Of a DNA stretch of 64,000 nt, positions 1 to 9,544 are shown piece by piece. Under the pieces are notes generated by a model. That model had not been told where the DNA came from. It was given only the letters and a program-made list of their open reading frames with translations, and made no database searches. Position 1 is the stretch's first letter. Each line of letters starts with the position of its first letter. A program made the translations under genes and the position numbers. This stretch comes from Ruminococcus sp. (lineage in GTDB: Bacteria; Bacillota; Clostridia; Lachnospirales; Lachnospiraceae). The stretch spans positions 124,001 through 188,000 of the forward strand of contig JACERV010000001.1 of NCBI GenBank assembly GCA_013911065.1. The letters run 5' to 3'.

Positions 1-2
1 TG

Positions 3-3000
3 CCAAAATGGAAAATCTTTGACAATATGAGAAGAAGCCTGGTGCCCCTGAGTAAGACTCTGTTTGTATTGCTGAATCTGGCATGGATGCCAAAAGCATA
101 TTATCTTTGGCTGCCCTTTGTTTTCTTTAATGATATATTTACTCTGGTGATTCTGTTGTTTACAGTGATTACCCAGAAACTCGCCCGGCCGCAGCTGGCC
201 TTTGTTTATAAGGGCTTCTTAAAAGAGCTTGCTGCGAAGCTGGAAAGAGCATTCCTGGAGTTTGTTATCACGCCCTACCGTGCGTATATAGCATCCGATG
301 CAATTATCAGAACTTTATACCGGATATTTATCAGCAAAAAAAATCTGCTTCACTGGAATACGGCAGAAGCGGTGGACGCCTCTATTGTTAATACAAGAAA
401 AGGATATTTTCTTACCATGTGGAGTTCTCTTCTTCCGGCGGCTGTACTTGTCATCATTTTATGTATGGGATATCTGAATCCGGCGGGAATGGTTCTGACA
501 GCAATCCTAATTGCCGTCTGGAGCCTTGCCTTTGAGATTGCATACAGGATCAGCCGGCCGGAGGAGAAGCTTCATGTGAGGGATAAAAAGCAGGACAGAG
601 AGCTGCTCATGGATACTGCACGCAGAACCTGGCAGTTTTTTAAGGAACTTTCCACAAAGGAAAATAACTGGCTCTGTCCGGATAATTACCAGATTTCAGT
701 GGTTGAAAAGGTGAGCGATAAAACCTCGCCGACCAATGTGGGACTACAGTTTCTGGCAATTCTGTCAGCAAGAGATTTTGGGTTTGAAACTCTCAGTTCT
801 ACAGTTGAAGCCGTGGAAAACCTGATGGAAACGGTTCAGAAAATGCCGAAATGGAAAGGGCATCTTTATAACTGGTATCATATTCAGACCCTGGAGGTGT
901 TAGATCCTGCCTATATATCGACCGTAGACAGCGGTAATTTCCTGGGACATTTAGTTGCCTTGAAAAACGGACTTTTAGAGCAGATTGACAAAGCGGTTTA
1001 TCCGGACAATTTTCTATCTGAGCTCAGGATTGCGGCAGCGAACAGTAATGAGGAACTACAGATAAGAACAGGCAAGCCTGTTGGGGATGGGCTCAGGGAC
1101 GAATATCAAAGCATAGGTGAACTGATAGAAGACCTTGCAGATATCTGGGAAGACTTAAACGAGATGGATCTTAAACCGCCTGCAGATTACCCCTGGACCA
1201 GACAGTTAATGAACCACATTGACAGTATCGTCCATGAGGCGGCGGCCCTGGAACTGAAAGAAGAGAGCTTTTCTTCTTATCTTGCACTCAGCCATATTGG
1301 GCAGGGAGACAATGAATTTGCAAACAGCATGATTGACCGGATCAGAGCACTCAGTGATAAAATTGACAGTATTTTAGAAGATGTTGATTTCCATTTTTTA
1401 TTTAACGAAAACAGAATGCTGTTCCATATCGGATATCATGTATCCTCCCACACTCTGGATGACGGCTGCTATGACCTGATGGCATCGGAATCGGCACTTA
1501 CAAGCCTTCTTGCCATAGCCCTGGGTGAAGTGCCGTTAAAGCACTGGTATAAGCTGGGAAGACCTTTGACCGTCGTCAAGGGCATTCCGTGCTTTGTATC
1601 ATGGAGCGGTACAATGTTTGAATATCTGATGCCTAATCTTGTATTCAAAGAATATGAAGGCTCCGTCTACGCGGAGACTTCCAGGGCAGCGGTACTCCAG
1701 CATATGAAGTATGCAAAGGAGGCAGAAATACCTTGGGGGATATCGGAATCTCAGTATTATCGTTTTGATTTAAACTCAAATTACCAGTATAAAGCCTTCG
1801 GTGTACCAAAGCTCAGGCTCCAGCCGGTCCGTAAGGATTCCCTGGTGGTTGCCCCCTATGCAACGATGCTGGCGCTGGATGTCGCAGAAGAGGAATGTAT
1901 GAAAAATTTAAAGCGGCTGAAGGAATTAGGCGCTTTCGGACTTTATGGTTTTTATGAGTCTGTTGATTTTAACGTGCCAAATTCTGTGGAACTGACACCT
2001 TATTGCATTGTAAAATCATATATGGCGCATCATCAGGGGATGAATCTGGCTGCCATTAATAATTATCTGAATGAGGGCATCCTTCGGGAGAGGTTTCATG
2101 CGGAAATGATGATAAAGACATCAGAAGTCTTGCTGGAAGAGAAACGCGACTCCTACTTGGTTTCCATTGCCAAACAGGGATATACAATAAAAATCGGAAA
2201 GCCCCTTTTTAAAGAAAATATTTACAGTAACCGATATGTCAATCGTGCAGGCGTGAATCCGCCGGCTGTAAATTATCTGTCAAATGGCAAGTATTCATTG
2301 ATGATAACGACTGATGGAGATGGCTTCAGTAAATATAAGGACCGGATGCTTTACCGCTGGAAATCGGATATTTACGCGAATACAGGCAATTATATCTATA
2401 TCAAAGATATAAAGCAAGGGAAGTTTTGGAGTACCACTTATCATCCTGCAAGAAGGACGCCGGAGGATTACCATGTGGTTTTTTACCCCCACCAGGCGGA
2501 ATTTAAACGCAGGGACGGGGACATTTCATCACACATGATTGTCAGCCTGGATGCGGACCATAACTTTGAGATACGCAAGGTTATATTTACCAATCATGGG
2601 AATGAGGAAAAACAGCTGGAAGTTACCAGCTATCTTGAGGTGGTGGATGATACCCATCTGGCAGAGTTAAGCCACCCCGCGTTCAATAAGCTATTTCTGG
2701 AAAGTGAGTATCTGGAAGAGCAGGAAATCTTCCTTTCAAAAAGACGGCGGAAAAAAGAGACTGATAATCCTTATGTGATGCACATGGTAAGAACAGGAGC
2801 GAAACTGTGCAAAAAATTAGAATACGAAAATGACCGAAAACGCTTTATCGGAAGAAATAACACCCTGGAAAATCCGGATTCTGTAGTTAACAGTATTGCT
2901 TTTTTCAATAATTCAGGCTTTTGTAATGATCCTATTATGAGTCTGCGGGCGCAGCTGTGTATAGAAGCAGGTGAAACCGCCTGTATTTCTTTCATTACCG

Positions 3001-3626
3001 GAGTGTGCAGCAGTAAAGAGGAAGCAATAAAAATCGCAGCGGAATTGGATGTAAGTTACCGTATTGATGATGTTCTGGAGAAATTCAGGCTCCAAACGAA
3101 CCTGGTGTTAAAGTATCTGGAGATTACCAGAACCCAGCTGAATGCATTCCAGGATTTGATCAGCCCGGTCTTTTATCCTGCGGGCATTTACCGTGGGCCG
3201 GATGAAAATATAAGACGGAACTTTATGAATCAGAGTTTCTTATGGAAATTTGGCATATCCGGCGATAATCCCATATTACTTTTAATGGTACGGTCCATAA
3301 GAGAGGAAAGAATTGTGAAGGATGTATTAAAGGCTTACGAATATCTGAGAATCAACCGTGTTATGGTGGATCTGGTTATCCTGATTGATTCAAAACATGG
3401 TTATCTTCAGGCCGTGGATGAATTAATCAGGGATATGACAAGCTCTCTTCGGATTTATGATTCCGGCAGAGAGAAACCCAGCTTTTTTACACTACACACG
3501 TATGAGATGAAACCGGCAGAGATTGACCTGCTGTATACGGTGGCGCGGGTTGTATTTTCAGAGAAGACTGGGATTTATTTTACTAATAGAAAAGAAAATC
3601 TGCATGAGTTACCCGAGGAATATTAA
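3..3626 (+). CDS. Cyclic beta-1,2-glucan synthase (NdvB/CGS-like), C-terminal half of first polypeptide, 5' end outside window
   Basis: The reading frame is open from base 3 without a start, and the residues before the first Met (KWKIFDNMRRSLVP) are typical of the end of the GT84 glucosyltransferase domain of NdvB, so the gene begins upstream of the window. Visible order: hydrophobic segments (about residues 10-55 and 135-175 counted from the Met at 27), then a glycoamylase-like (PF10091/GH189-type) region with MASESALTSL and VKSYMAHHQGMNL, then a beta-sandwich of the GH94 N-terminal type near residues 750-1190. In the family this membrane enzyme polymerises glucose from UDP-glucose into beta-1,2-glucan and cyclises it; the middle domain is the transglycosylase. 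It stops before the GH94 catalytic domain, which is the next gene. Product identity is by family resemblance; whether the product here is cyclic is inferred. Confidence 0.85.
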   Translation, partial: PKWKIFDNMRRSLVPLSKTLFVLLNLAWMPKAYYLWLPFVFFNDIFTLVILLFTVITQKLARPQLAFVYKGFLKELAAKLERAFLEFVITPYRAYIASDAIIRTLYRIFISKKNLLHWNTAEAVDASIVNTRKGYFLTMWSSLLPAAVLVIILCMGYLNPAGMVLTAILIAVWSLAFEIAYRISRPEEKLHVRDKKQDRELLMDTARRTWQFFKELSTKENNWLCPDNYQISVVEKVSDKTSPTNVGLQFLAILSARDFGFETLSSTVEAVENLMETVQKMPKWKGHLYNWYHIQTLEVLDPAYISTVDSGNFLGHLVALKNGLLEQIDKAVYPDNFLSELRIAAANSNEELQIRTGKPVGDGLRDEYQSIGELIEDLADIWEDLNEMDLKPPADYPWTRQLMNHIDSIVHEAAALELKEESFSSYLALSHIGQGDNEFANSMIDRIRALSDKIDSILEDVDFHFLFNENRMLFHIGYHVSSHTLDDGCYDLMASESALTSLLAIALGEVPLKHWYKLGRPLTVVKGIPCFVSWSGTMFEYLMPNLVFKEYEGSVYAETSRAAVLQHMKYAKEAEIPWGISESQYYRFDLNSNYQYKAFGVPKLRLQPVRKDSLVVAPYATMLALDVAEEECMKNLKRLKELGAFGLYGFYESVDFNVPNSVELTPYCIVKSYMAHHQGMNLAAINNYLNEGILRERFHAEMMIKTSEVLLEEKRDSYLVSIAKQGYTIKIGKPLFKENIYSNRYVNRAGVNPPAVNYLSNGKYSLMITTDGDGFSKYKDRMLYRWKSDIYANTGNYIYIKDIKQGKFWSTTYHPARRTPEDYHVVFYPHQAEFKRRDGDISSHMIVSLDADHNFEIRKVIFTNHGNEEKQLEVTSYLEVVDDTHLAELSHPAFNKLFLESEYLEEQEIFLSKRRRKKETDNPYVMHMVRTGAKLCKKLEYENDRKRFIGRNNTLENPDSVVNSIAFFNNSGFCNDPIMSLRAQLCIEAGETACISFITGVCSSKEEAIKIAAELDVSYRIDDVLEKFRLQTNLVLKYLEITRTQLNAFQDLISPVFYPAGIYRGPDENIRRNFMNQSFLWKFGISGDNPILLLMVRSIREERIVKDVLKAYEYLRINRVMVDLVILIDSKHGYLQAVDELIRDMTSSLRIYDSGREKPSFFTLHTYEMKPAEIDLLYTVARVVFSEKTGIYFTNRKENLHELPEEY

Positions 3627-3646
3627 GCTTTAAGGAGGAAGTGGCT

Positions 3647-6079
3647 TTGGACACAGCATATGCACCAACAACACAGGAGAAGGAAACAGAAGAGTATGAG
3701 TTTTTCAATGGCTTCGGGGCATTTGCCTGTGAGGGCAGGGAATATGAAATTTTGCTGGAGGGCGATAACAGACCGCCCGCACCTTGGATTAATGTTGTCT
3801 CAAACAAGCGTTTTGGATTCCAGATATCGGAGTCAGGCGGGGGCTTTACCTGGAGTACAAACAGCAGAGAGAATAAGCTTACGCCCTGGTCCAACGACCC
3901 CGTAAGTGACAGCGCTTCCGAGGCAATCTATATTATGGATGAAATAACCGGTGAGGTAACGACTCCCATGTCTCTCGGAAGGTCTGACAGGGGCATTTAC
4001 CGGGTAAGACATGGTTTTGGATATAGCAGGTTCCTTCATGAGGAAGCACTTATTGACCAGGAGCTGACGGTTTTTACCCCTTTGGATGAGTCATTGAAGC
4101 TATGGAGTTTTAAGCTGACGAATCGTTCCGATAAAGTGAAATATTTAAGTCTGACCTATTACGTGGAATGGGTTATAGGCACGCAAAGGGAGCACACCAG
4201 CCCCTATATTCTGACCACCTATGACAATGAGCATGAATGCTTATATGCAAAGAACATTTATACTATGAATTTTCAAAACAACTATTCCTACCTGTTTTCC
4301 AGTGAAACAATTGCCGGTTATACCGGCGACAGACAGGAGTTTTTGGGTCGGAGGGGCAGCATCAGGGAACCCCGGGGAGCGGAAGTCAAGCTATCCTGCA
4401 ATACGGGTGTATGCTATGATCCTTGCGGAGCAATTCAGGTATCCATAGCAATACAGCCCCAGGAGAGCAAGACGGTGTTGTTTGGGCTGGGGCAGAGCAG
4501 CAGTTTTGAGGAAATATACAAAATGAAAGATAAGTACAGGGAGGCCGCCGCCGCTGAAAAAGAGCTTGACCGTGTGAAAGCCTATTGGGACGGATTGTTA
4601 GGGAAAGTGCAGGTAAAGACGAAGGACAGAACAGTGGATATCCTGGTTAACGGCTGGCTGCTCTATCAGACGGTGTCCTGCCGTATTCAGGCGAGGGCAG
4701 GCTTTTATCAATGTGGGGGAGCTTATGGGTACCGGGACCAGCTTCAGGATGCCCTTTCTCTTCTCTTTGCGGATTCAAGTATTCTGCGCAGGCAAATTTT
4801 AATTGCCTGCAGCAGGCAGTTTGAAGAGGGAGATGTCCAGCATTGGTGGCATCCTCCAATGGGGACCGGGGTAAGAACGAGAATAACCGATGACTTACTG
4901 TGGCTGCCCTATTGCACCGCTGCCTATATCCGAAGCACCGGAGATGCCGCGATTTTAAAGGAATCAGTACCTTACATCAAGGGTCCGGTGCTTACGGAAG
5001 AACAGCAGGAGGTTATGTTTACCCCTGAGATATCTCAGTGTTCCGATAACGTTTATAGTCATTGTAAAAAAGCCATCGACCGGACCCGTTTCGGAGAACA
5101 TGGACTTCCCCTTATGGGTGGAGGCGACTGGAATGACGGTATGAATGAGGTAGGAATGATGGGAAAGGGAGAGAGTGTCTGGCTGGCCTGGTTTTTGTAT
5201 ACCGTATTGGGTGACTTCATTCCTTTGTGCAATCAGGAAGGCGATGAGGCCTACGGACGGGAACTGGAGCAGAAACAGGAAGCGCTGCTTCAAAGCATTG
5301 AAGAACACGCTTGGGATGGAGAGTGGTATCTCCGGGCCTTTTACGATGACGGCACAAAGCTTGGCTCTAAGGAAAACGATGAGTGCAGGATAGATTCCAT
5401 CAGCCAGTCCTGGAGTGTGATATCAAAGGGGGCAAAAGAGGAGAGGGCGAAAGCAGCAATGCAGTCCGCATGGCGTTATCTGGTAAGAGAGGAAGAAGCC
5501 CTTTCCCTGCTTTTGGCGCCGCCCTTTAATAAGACAAACAAAAATCCAGGCTATATCAAAAATTATATCCCCGGCATACGGGAAAACGGAGGCCAGTATA
5601 CTCATGCGGCGGCTTGGCTGGCCATTGCCGCATCCATGCAGCAGGACTATCAGATGGCTCAAACTCTGTTCACCATACTGAACCCTATTCACGTTACACA
5701 AGACAGGAAAGATGTGCTCAGATACGAGAAGGAACCATATGTTATGACAGCGGATATATCCCTCAGCCCGCCCTATACCGGAAGAGGGGGCTGGAGCTGG
5801 TACACTGGTTCTGCAGGCTGGATGTATCAGGGGTTGTTAAGCTGGTTCCTGGGTATTCGGAAAGAGGGGAATGAGCTGATCATTGATCCGGCAACTCCTG
5901 CAAGTTTCGGAGATTTTTCCATTGAATATAAGTACAGGACGTCTCTCTACGAGATTAGCGTTGAAAGCAGAAGCAAGGGAATGCTGACAACAGAAGCAAT
6001 TACTGTGGATGACAGGTTGATTCAGGGAAACAGAGTTTTGCTGAAGGATGACGGAAAAACCCATCGGATTATTGTATAG
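3647..6079 (+). CDS. GH94 phosphorylase-type catalytic polypeptide split from the glucan synthase
   Basis: About 810 residues resembling the C-terminal part of NdvB-type cyclic glucan synthases and 1,2-beta-oligoglucan phosphorylases. The start of the protein (FNGFGAFACEGREYEI, then ENKLTPWSNDPVSD) is the second beta-sandwich; the (alpha/alpha)6 catalytic domain follows with YGYRDQLQD and GGGDWNDGMN near residues 490-500, where the first Asp is the expected general acid. In the family it phosphorolyses beta-1,2-glucan and is thought to set chain length. A GTG at 3641 lies only 2 bases after the AAGGAGG at 3632-3638, so the TTG at 3647 (8-base spacing) is the better start. It follows the upstream gene by 20 bases and is surely co-transcribed. 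It could also act as a free oligoglucan phosphorylase. Confidence 0.85.
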   Translation: MDTAYAPTTQEKETEEYEFFNGFGAFACEGREYEILLEGDNRPPAPWINVVSNKRFGFQISESGGGFTWSTNSRENKLTPWSNDPVSDSASEAIYIMDEITGEVTTPMSLGRSDRGIYRVRHGFGYSRFLHEEALIDQELTVFTPLDESLKLWSFKLTNRSDKVKYLSLTYYVEWVIGTQREHTSPYILTTYDNEHECLYAKNIYTMNFQNNYSYLFSSETIAGYTGDRQEFLGRRGSIREPRGAEVKLSCNTGVCYDPCGAIQVSIAIQPQESKTVLFGLGQSSSFEEIYKMKDKYREAAAAEKELDRVKAYWDGLLGKVQVKTKDRTVDILVNGWLLYQTVSCRIQARAGFYQCGGAYGYRDQLQDALSLLFADSSILRRQILIACSRQFEEGDVQHWWHPPMGTGVRTRITDDLLWLPYCTAAYIRSTGDAAILKESVPYIKGPVLTEEQQEVMFTPEISQCSDNVYSHCKKAIDRTRFGEHGLPLMGGGDWNDGMNEVGMMGKGESVWLAWFLYTVLGDFIPLCNQEGDEAYGRELEQKQEALLQSIEEHAWDGEWYLRAFYDDGTKLGSKENDECRIDSISQSWSVISKGAKEERAKAAMQSAWRYLVREEEALSLLLAPPFNKTNKNPGYIKNYIPGIRENGGQYTHAAAWLAIAASMQQDYQMAQTLFTILNPIHVTQDRKDVLRYEKEPYVMTADISLSPPYTGRGGWSWYTGSAGWMYQGLLSWFLGIRKEGNELIIDPATPASFGDFSIEYKYRTSLYEISVESRSKGMLTTEAITVDDRLIQGNRVLLKDDGKTHRIIV

Positions 6080-6187
6080 CGCCTCAGGATATATTGAAAT
6101 TAAAAATAAAACAATAATACTCACCGGTTTGCAGAAATATGTTACAATAAAATAATTGTTTATTATTTTTATTAGAGGAGGTTCTGC

Positions 6188-9100
6188 ATGTCATTACAGT
6201 TTATTTTTGGAAATTCCGGTGCAGGGAAATCCTATTATTTATATCAAAAAGTTATTGAGGAATCTATGAAGAATCCGGACAAGAATTATCTTGTGCTGGT
6301 GCCGGAGCAGTTTACGATGCAGACCCAGAAAGATTTGTGTGTGATGCATCCCCGTCATGGGATTATGAATATCGATGTTTTAAGTTTCGGCAGGCTTGCC
6401 CACCGTGTTTTTGAAGAGATTGGCGGGGATGTGAAACAAGTTCTGGATGATGAGGGGAAAAACTTAATTCTGCGTAAAATTGCAGGTGATTATGAGGATG
6501 AGCTGAGGGTTTTGCGCGGAAACCTGAAGAAGCAGGGATATATCAGTGAGGTGAAGTCTGTGATTTCGGAGTTTACCCAGTATGGCATCGGGCCGGAAAA
6601 GCTGGACGAGTTTATAGAGGACCTGGGACAAGACAGCCATCTATATTATAAGCTTGAGGATATCCGGAAGGTCTACGAAGGTTTTGAAAATTACCTTGCT
6701 GATAAATATATTACAAAAGAAGAATTGCTGGATGTACTCAGTGAGGCAGTGCCTAAGTCTGCGCTTTTGCAGAAAAGTGTGATAGTGTTGGATGGATTTA
6801 CCGGGTTTACGCCGGTTCAGAATAAGCTTTTAGGGGAACTGATGATAACCTGTGAGAAAGTCATGGTCACGGTACTGATGGATGGGCGTGAAGATCCGTA
6901 TATGTACCGGCACCCATACCAGCTATTTGCACTGAGTAAGCAAATGGTGACAGGATTGGTGCAGATTGCAAGGGAACACCGGGTTGAGATAGAGGAGGAA
7001 GTCCGCCTGTATCACAAACCGGTGTATCGTTTTCGAAATAATGAGACATTGGGCTTCCTGGAATCTGAGCTGTTCCGGTACTCAAAGAAGCAATACGAAA
7101 AGAAGCAGGATGCCCTCACAGTGCATGCAGCAAGAAATCCCCGGCAGGAAGCGGAATATGTAGCATCCCAGATCCGGCGTCTGGTGAGGGAGGAGAACTT
7201 CCGCTACAGGGATATTGCGGTCATAGCAGGGGATTTGAATACGTATGCCGTACATATGGAAAAGGCTTGTGATATTTATGAAATCCCAGTATTCATGGAT
7301 CATAAAAAAAGTATTCTTCTAAATGCCTTTGTGGAATATTTGAGGAGCCTTCTTGCTATGGCAGAACAGAATTTTTCCTATGAAAGTGTATTTCGCTTTC
7401 TGCGGACCGGTATGAGCGGATTCAGCCGCCGGGAGGTGGATATAATGGAAAACTATGTACTGGCATTAGGATTGAAGGGATATAAAAAATGGCAGGCGGC
7501 ATGGGTGAGACGTATTTCCGGTATGGATGGAGACGCACTGGCGGCCTTAAATGGGCTGCGGGTCCGTTTTGTGGAACAGATAGATTCACTGGTGTACGTG
7601 CTGAAACAGCGGAATAAAACTGTAGGGGATGTTACGGCGGCAGTGTATGAGTTTTTAGCCGGGCAGCAGATCCAGGTCCGGTTAAAAGAGATGGAAAATA
7701 AGTTTCAGGAGCAGGGGGAGCTGGCATTAGCAAAAGAATATGCACAGGTATACCGGATTACCATTGAATTGTTTGACAAGTTTGTGGAGCTTTTAGGGGA
7801 AGAAAGGATTTCTTTAAAAGAATATTGTGAGCTGCTGGATGCAGGACTTACGGAAGCCAAAGTTGGCGTGATTCCTCCCAGTCTGGACCAGGTGGTTATT
7901 GGAGATGTGGAGCGGACGCGTCTAAAGGATGTGAAAGCGCTGTTTTTTATTGGGGCAAATGATACCCTGCTTCCGGGAAACCTGGGACAGGGGGGACTGT
8001 TGTCTGAGCGGGACCGGGAGCACTTTGCGGAACAGAAAATCAGTCTTTCTCCTGGAGCAAAGGAAAAGACCTACATACAAAAGTTTTATTTATATATGAA
8101 TCTGACGAAGCCTACAGAATACCTGTCACTTTCCTTTTCTAAGGTTTCGGCGGAAGGAAAAACCCTGCGCCCTGCCTATTTGATACAGGATATTCTAAGG
8201 CTCTATCCCTCGCTGAAAACCATAGATGAGGATAAGAAAGGTCTGTCTGAGACAGAGCTGATATGGAAGACTGCAGAGGCCGCCCTGGTACAGGGCCTTC
8301 GTGACAGAAGAGCGGGACTTTCAGAAGAATGGAGGGAACTTTATACCTGGTATGCAAAGAAGAACTCTGTAGATAGAATGCTGGATGCAGCATTTTTCAA
8401 AAAGGAGCCGGACAGGCTGGAGAAAGGGTTGGCAGAACAGCTCTATGGGGATGTTTCCCGGTTTAGTGTGACCCGGCTGGAGCGTTTTGCTTCCTGTGCT
8501 TACGCCCATTTCCTCACATATGGACTGCGCCTTTCAGACCGGGAGCAGTATCAGTTTGAGGCTATGGACCTGGGGAATATTGCCCACCAGTCAATGGAAC
8601 GTTTTTCCAAAAAGGCAGATGCAAGTCAGACAGCATGGACCGGGATGGAGGAAGACCTGCGCAGTCAATTGATTGAGGAAAGTGTGGAAGAAAGTATTGC
8701 AGATTATGGGAATACAGTTCTTTACAGCACTGCCCGCAACGAATATATGATAACACGGATTAAAAAGCTGATTCACCGTTCTGTGTGGGCTCTGACTGAG
8801 CAGTTGAAAAAAGGGGATTTCATTCCCAGTGGTTATGAAATGAAGTTCGGCAGCGGTAAAATTGACAGAATTGACACTTGCGAAGATGAAAATAAAATCT
8901 ATGTAAAGGTTACAGATTACAAGACCGGCTCCAAGAATTTTGACATTACTGCATTTTACCACGGCCTGCAGATGCAGCTTCCCGTGTATCTGAATGCGGC
9001 TTTGGATATGGAGCAGAAAAAGCACCCGGAGCAAGAGATACTTCCGGCAGGGGTATTTTATTACAGAATGAAGGACCCGATTGTGGAAAAAGAGAAAAAT

Positions 9101-9544
9101 GAATCTCTTTTGGAAGAAAAGCTGCTGAAAGAACTGAAGCTGGATGGACTTGTGAATGCGGATGATACGGTTATCAGACATTTAGAGCGGGATCTGAGCG
9201 GAAATTCCAACCTGATACCCGTGGGGAAGAATAAAGACGGCAGCCTGAGCCGTTATTCCAAGGTACTTTCTCCGGAGGAATTTGGAATACTTCTGGACTA
9301 CACGAAGAGAAAAGAGCAGGAGTTAAAGGATAGAATTCTAAGCGGGGAAACCGCCGCCCAGCCCTACGAGCTGGGGACTGAGACGGGGTGTGATTACTGT
9401 GCATACAGAGATATCTGTGGATTTGATCCCCGGCTTACGGGCTATGAATATCAAAGTATGGAGAAGCTTGGAAGGCAGGAGGTTGTGCAAAAAATGAAAC
9501 AGGCGGGAGAGGAGCAGGACGATGGGCGTGAAATGGACCAGTGA
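6188..9544 (+). CDS. addB: ATP-dependent helicase/deoxyribonuclease subunit B
   Basis: 1118 residues, normal for AddB of Clostridia. The protein begins with a P-loop, GNSGAGKS (residues 9-16), and ends with a nuclease domain in which DYKTG (near 918) is the metal-site motif. Four cysteines that hold the family's 4Fe-4S cluster are present: C770 (SCAYAHF) and C1068, C1071, C1077 (CDYCAYRDIC). With AddA it forms the double-strand-break resection complex of Firmicutes that recognises Chi and feeds RecA. AGAGGAGG precedes the ATG. The stop codon lies inside addA (23-base overlap), so the two subunits are translationally coupled. The 108 bases upstream are AT-rich and may hold the promoter, although I see no clear consensus there. 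Confidence 0.96.
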   Translation: MSLQFIFGNSGAGKSYYLYQKVIEESMKNPDKNYLVLVPEQFTMQTQKDLCVMHPRHGIMNIDVLSFGRLAHRVFEEIGGDVKQVLDDEGKNLILRKIAGDYEDELRVLRGNLKKQGYISEVKSVISEFTQYGIGPEKLDEFIEDLGQDSHLYYKLEDIRKVYEGFENYLADKYITKEELLDVLSEAVPKSALLQKSVIVLDGFTGFTPVQNKLLGELMITCEKVMVTVLMDGREDPYMYRHPYQLFALSKQMVTGLVQIAREHRVEIEEEVRLYHKPVYRFRNNETLGFLESELFRYSKKQYEKKQDALTVHAARNPRQEAEYVASQIRRLVREENFRYRDIAVIAGDLNTYAVHMEKACDIYEIPVFMDHKKSILLNAFVEYLRSLLAMAEQNFSYESVFRFLRTGMSGFSRREVDIMENYVLALGLKGYKKWQAAWVRRISGMDGDALAALNGLRVRFVEQIDSLVYVLKQRNKTVGDVTAAVYEFLAGQQIQVRLKEMENKFQEQGELALAKEYAQVYRITIELFDKFVELLGEERISLKEYCELLDAGLTEAKVGVIPPSLDQVVIGDVERTRLKDVKALFFIGANDTLLPGNLGQGGLLSERDREHFAEQKISLSPGAKEKTYIQKFYLYMNLTKPTEYLSLSFSKVSAEGKTLRPAYLIQDILRLYPSLKTIDEDKKGLSETELIWKTAEAALVQGLRDRRAGLSEEWRELYTWYAKKNSVDRMLDAAFFKKEPDRLEKGLAEQLYGDVSRFSVTRLERFASCAYAHFLTYGLRLSDREQYQFEAMDLGNIAHQSMERFSKKADASQTAWTGMEEDLRSQLIEESVEESIADYGNTVLYSTARNEYMITRIKKLIHRSVWALTEQLKKGDFIPSGYEMKFGSGKIDRIDTCEDENKIYVKVTDYKTGSKNFDITAFYHGLQMQLPVYLNAALDMEQKKHPEQEILPAGVFYYRMKDPIVEKEKNESLLEEKLLKELKLDGLVNADDTVIRHLERDLSGNSNLIPVGKNKDGSLSRYSKVLSPEEFGILLDYTKRKEQELKDRILSGETAAQPYELGTETGCDYCAYRDICGFDPRLTGYEYQSMEKLGRQEVVQKMKQAGEEQDDGREMDQ

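Noticed and set aside
3583-3894. Frameshift between the two glucan synthase ORFs
   Set aside because: The frames do not overlap with coding potential: the first ends in a stop and the second has its own AAGGAGG and start, so a true gene boundary is the better reading.
8591-9181. 196-codon minus-strand ORF opposite addB
   Set aside because: Antisense shadow; composition follows the reverse of addB codons.
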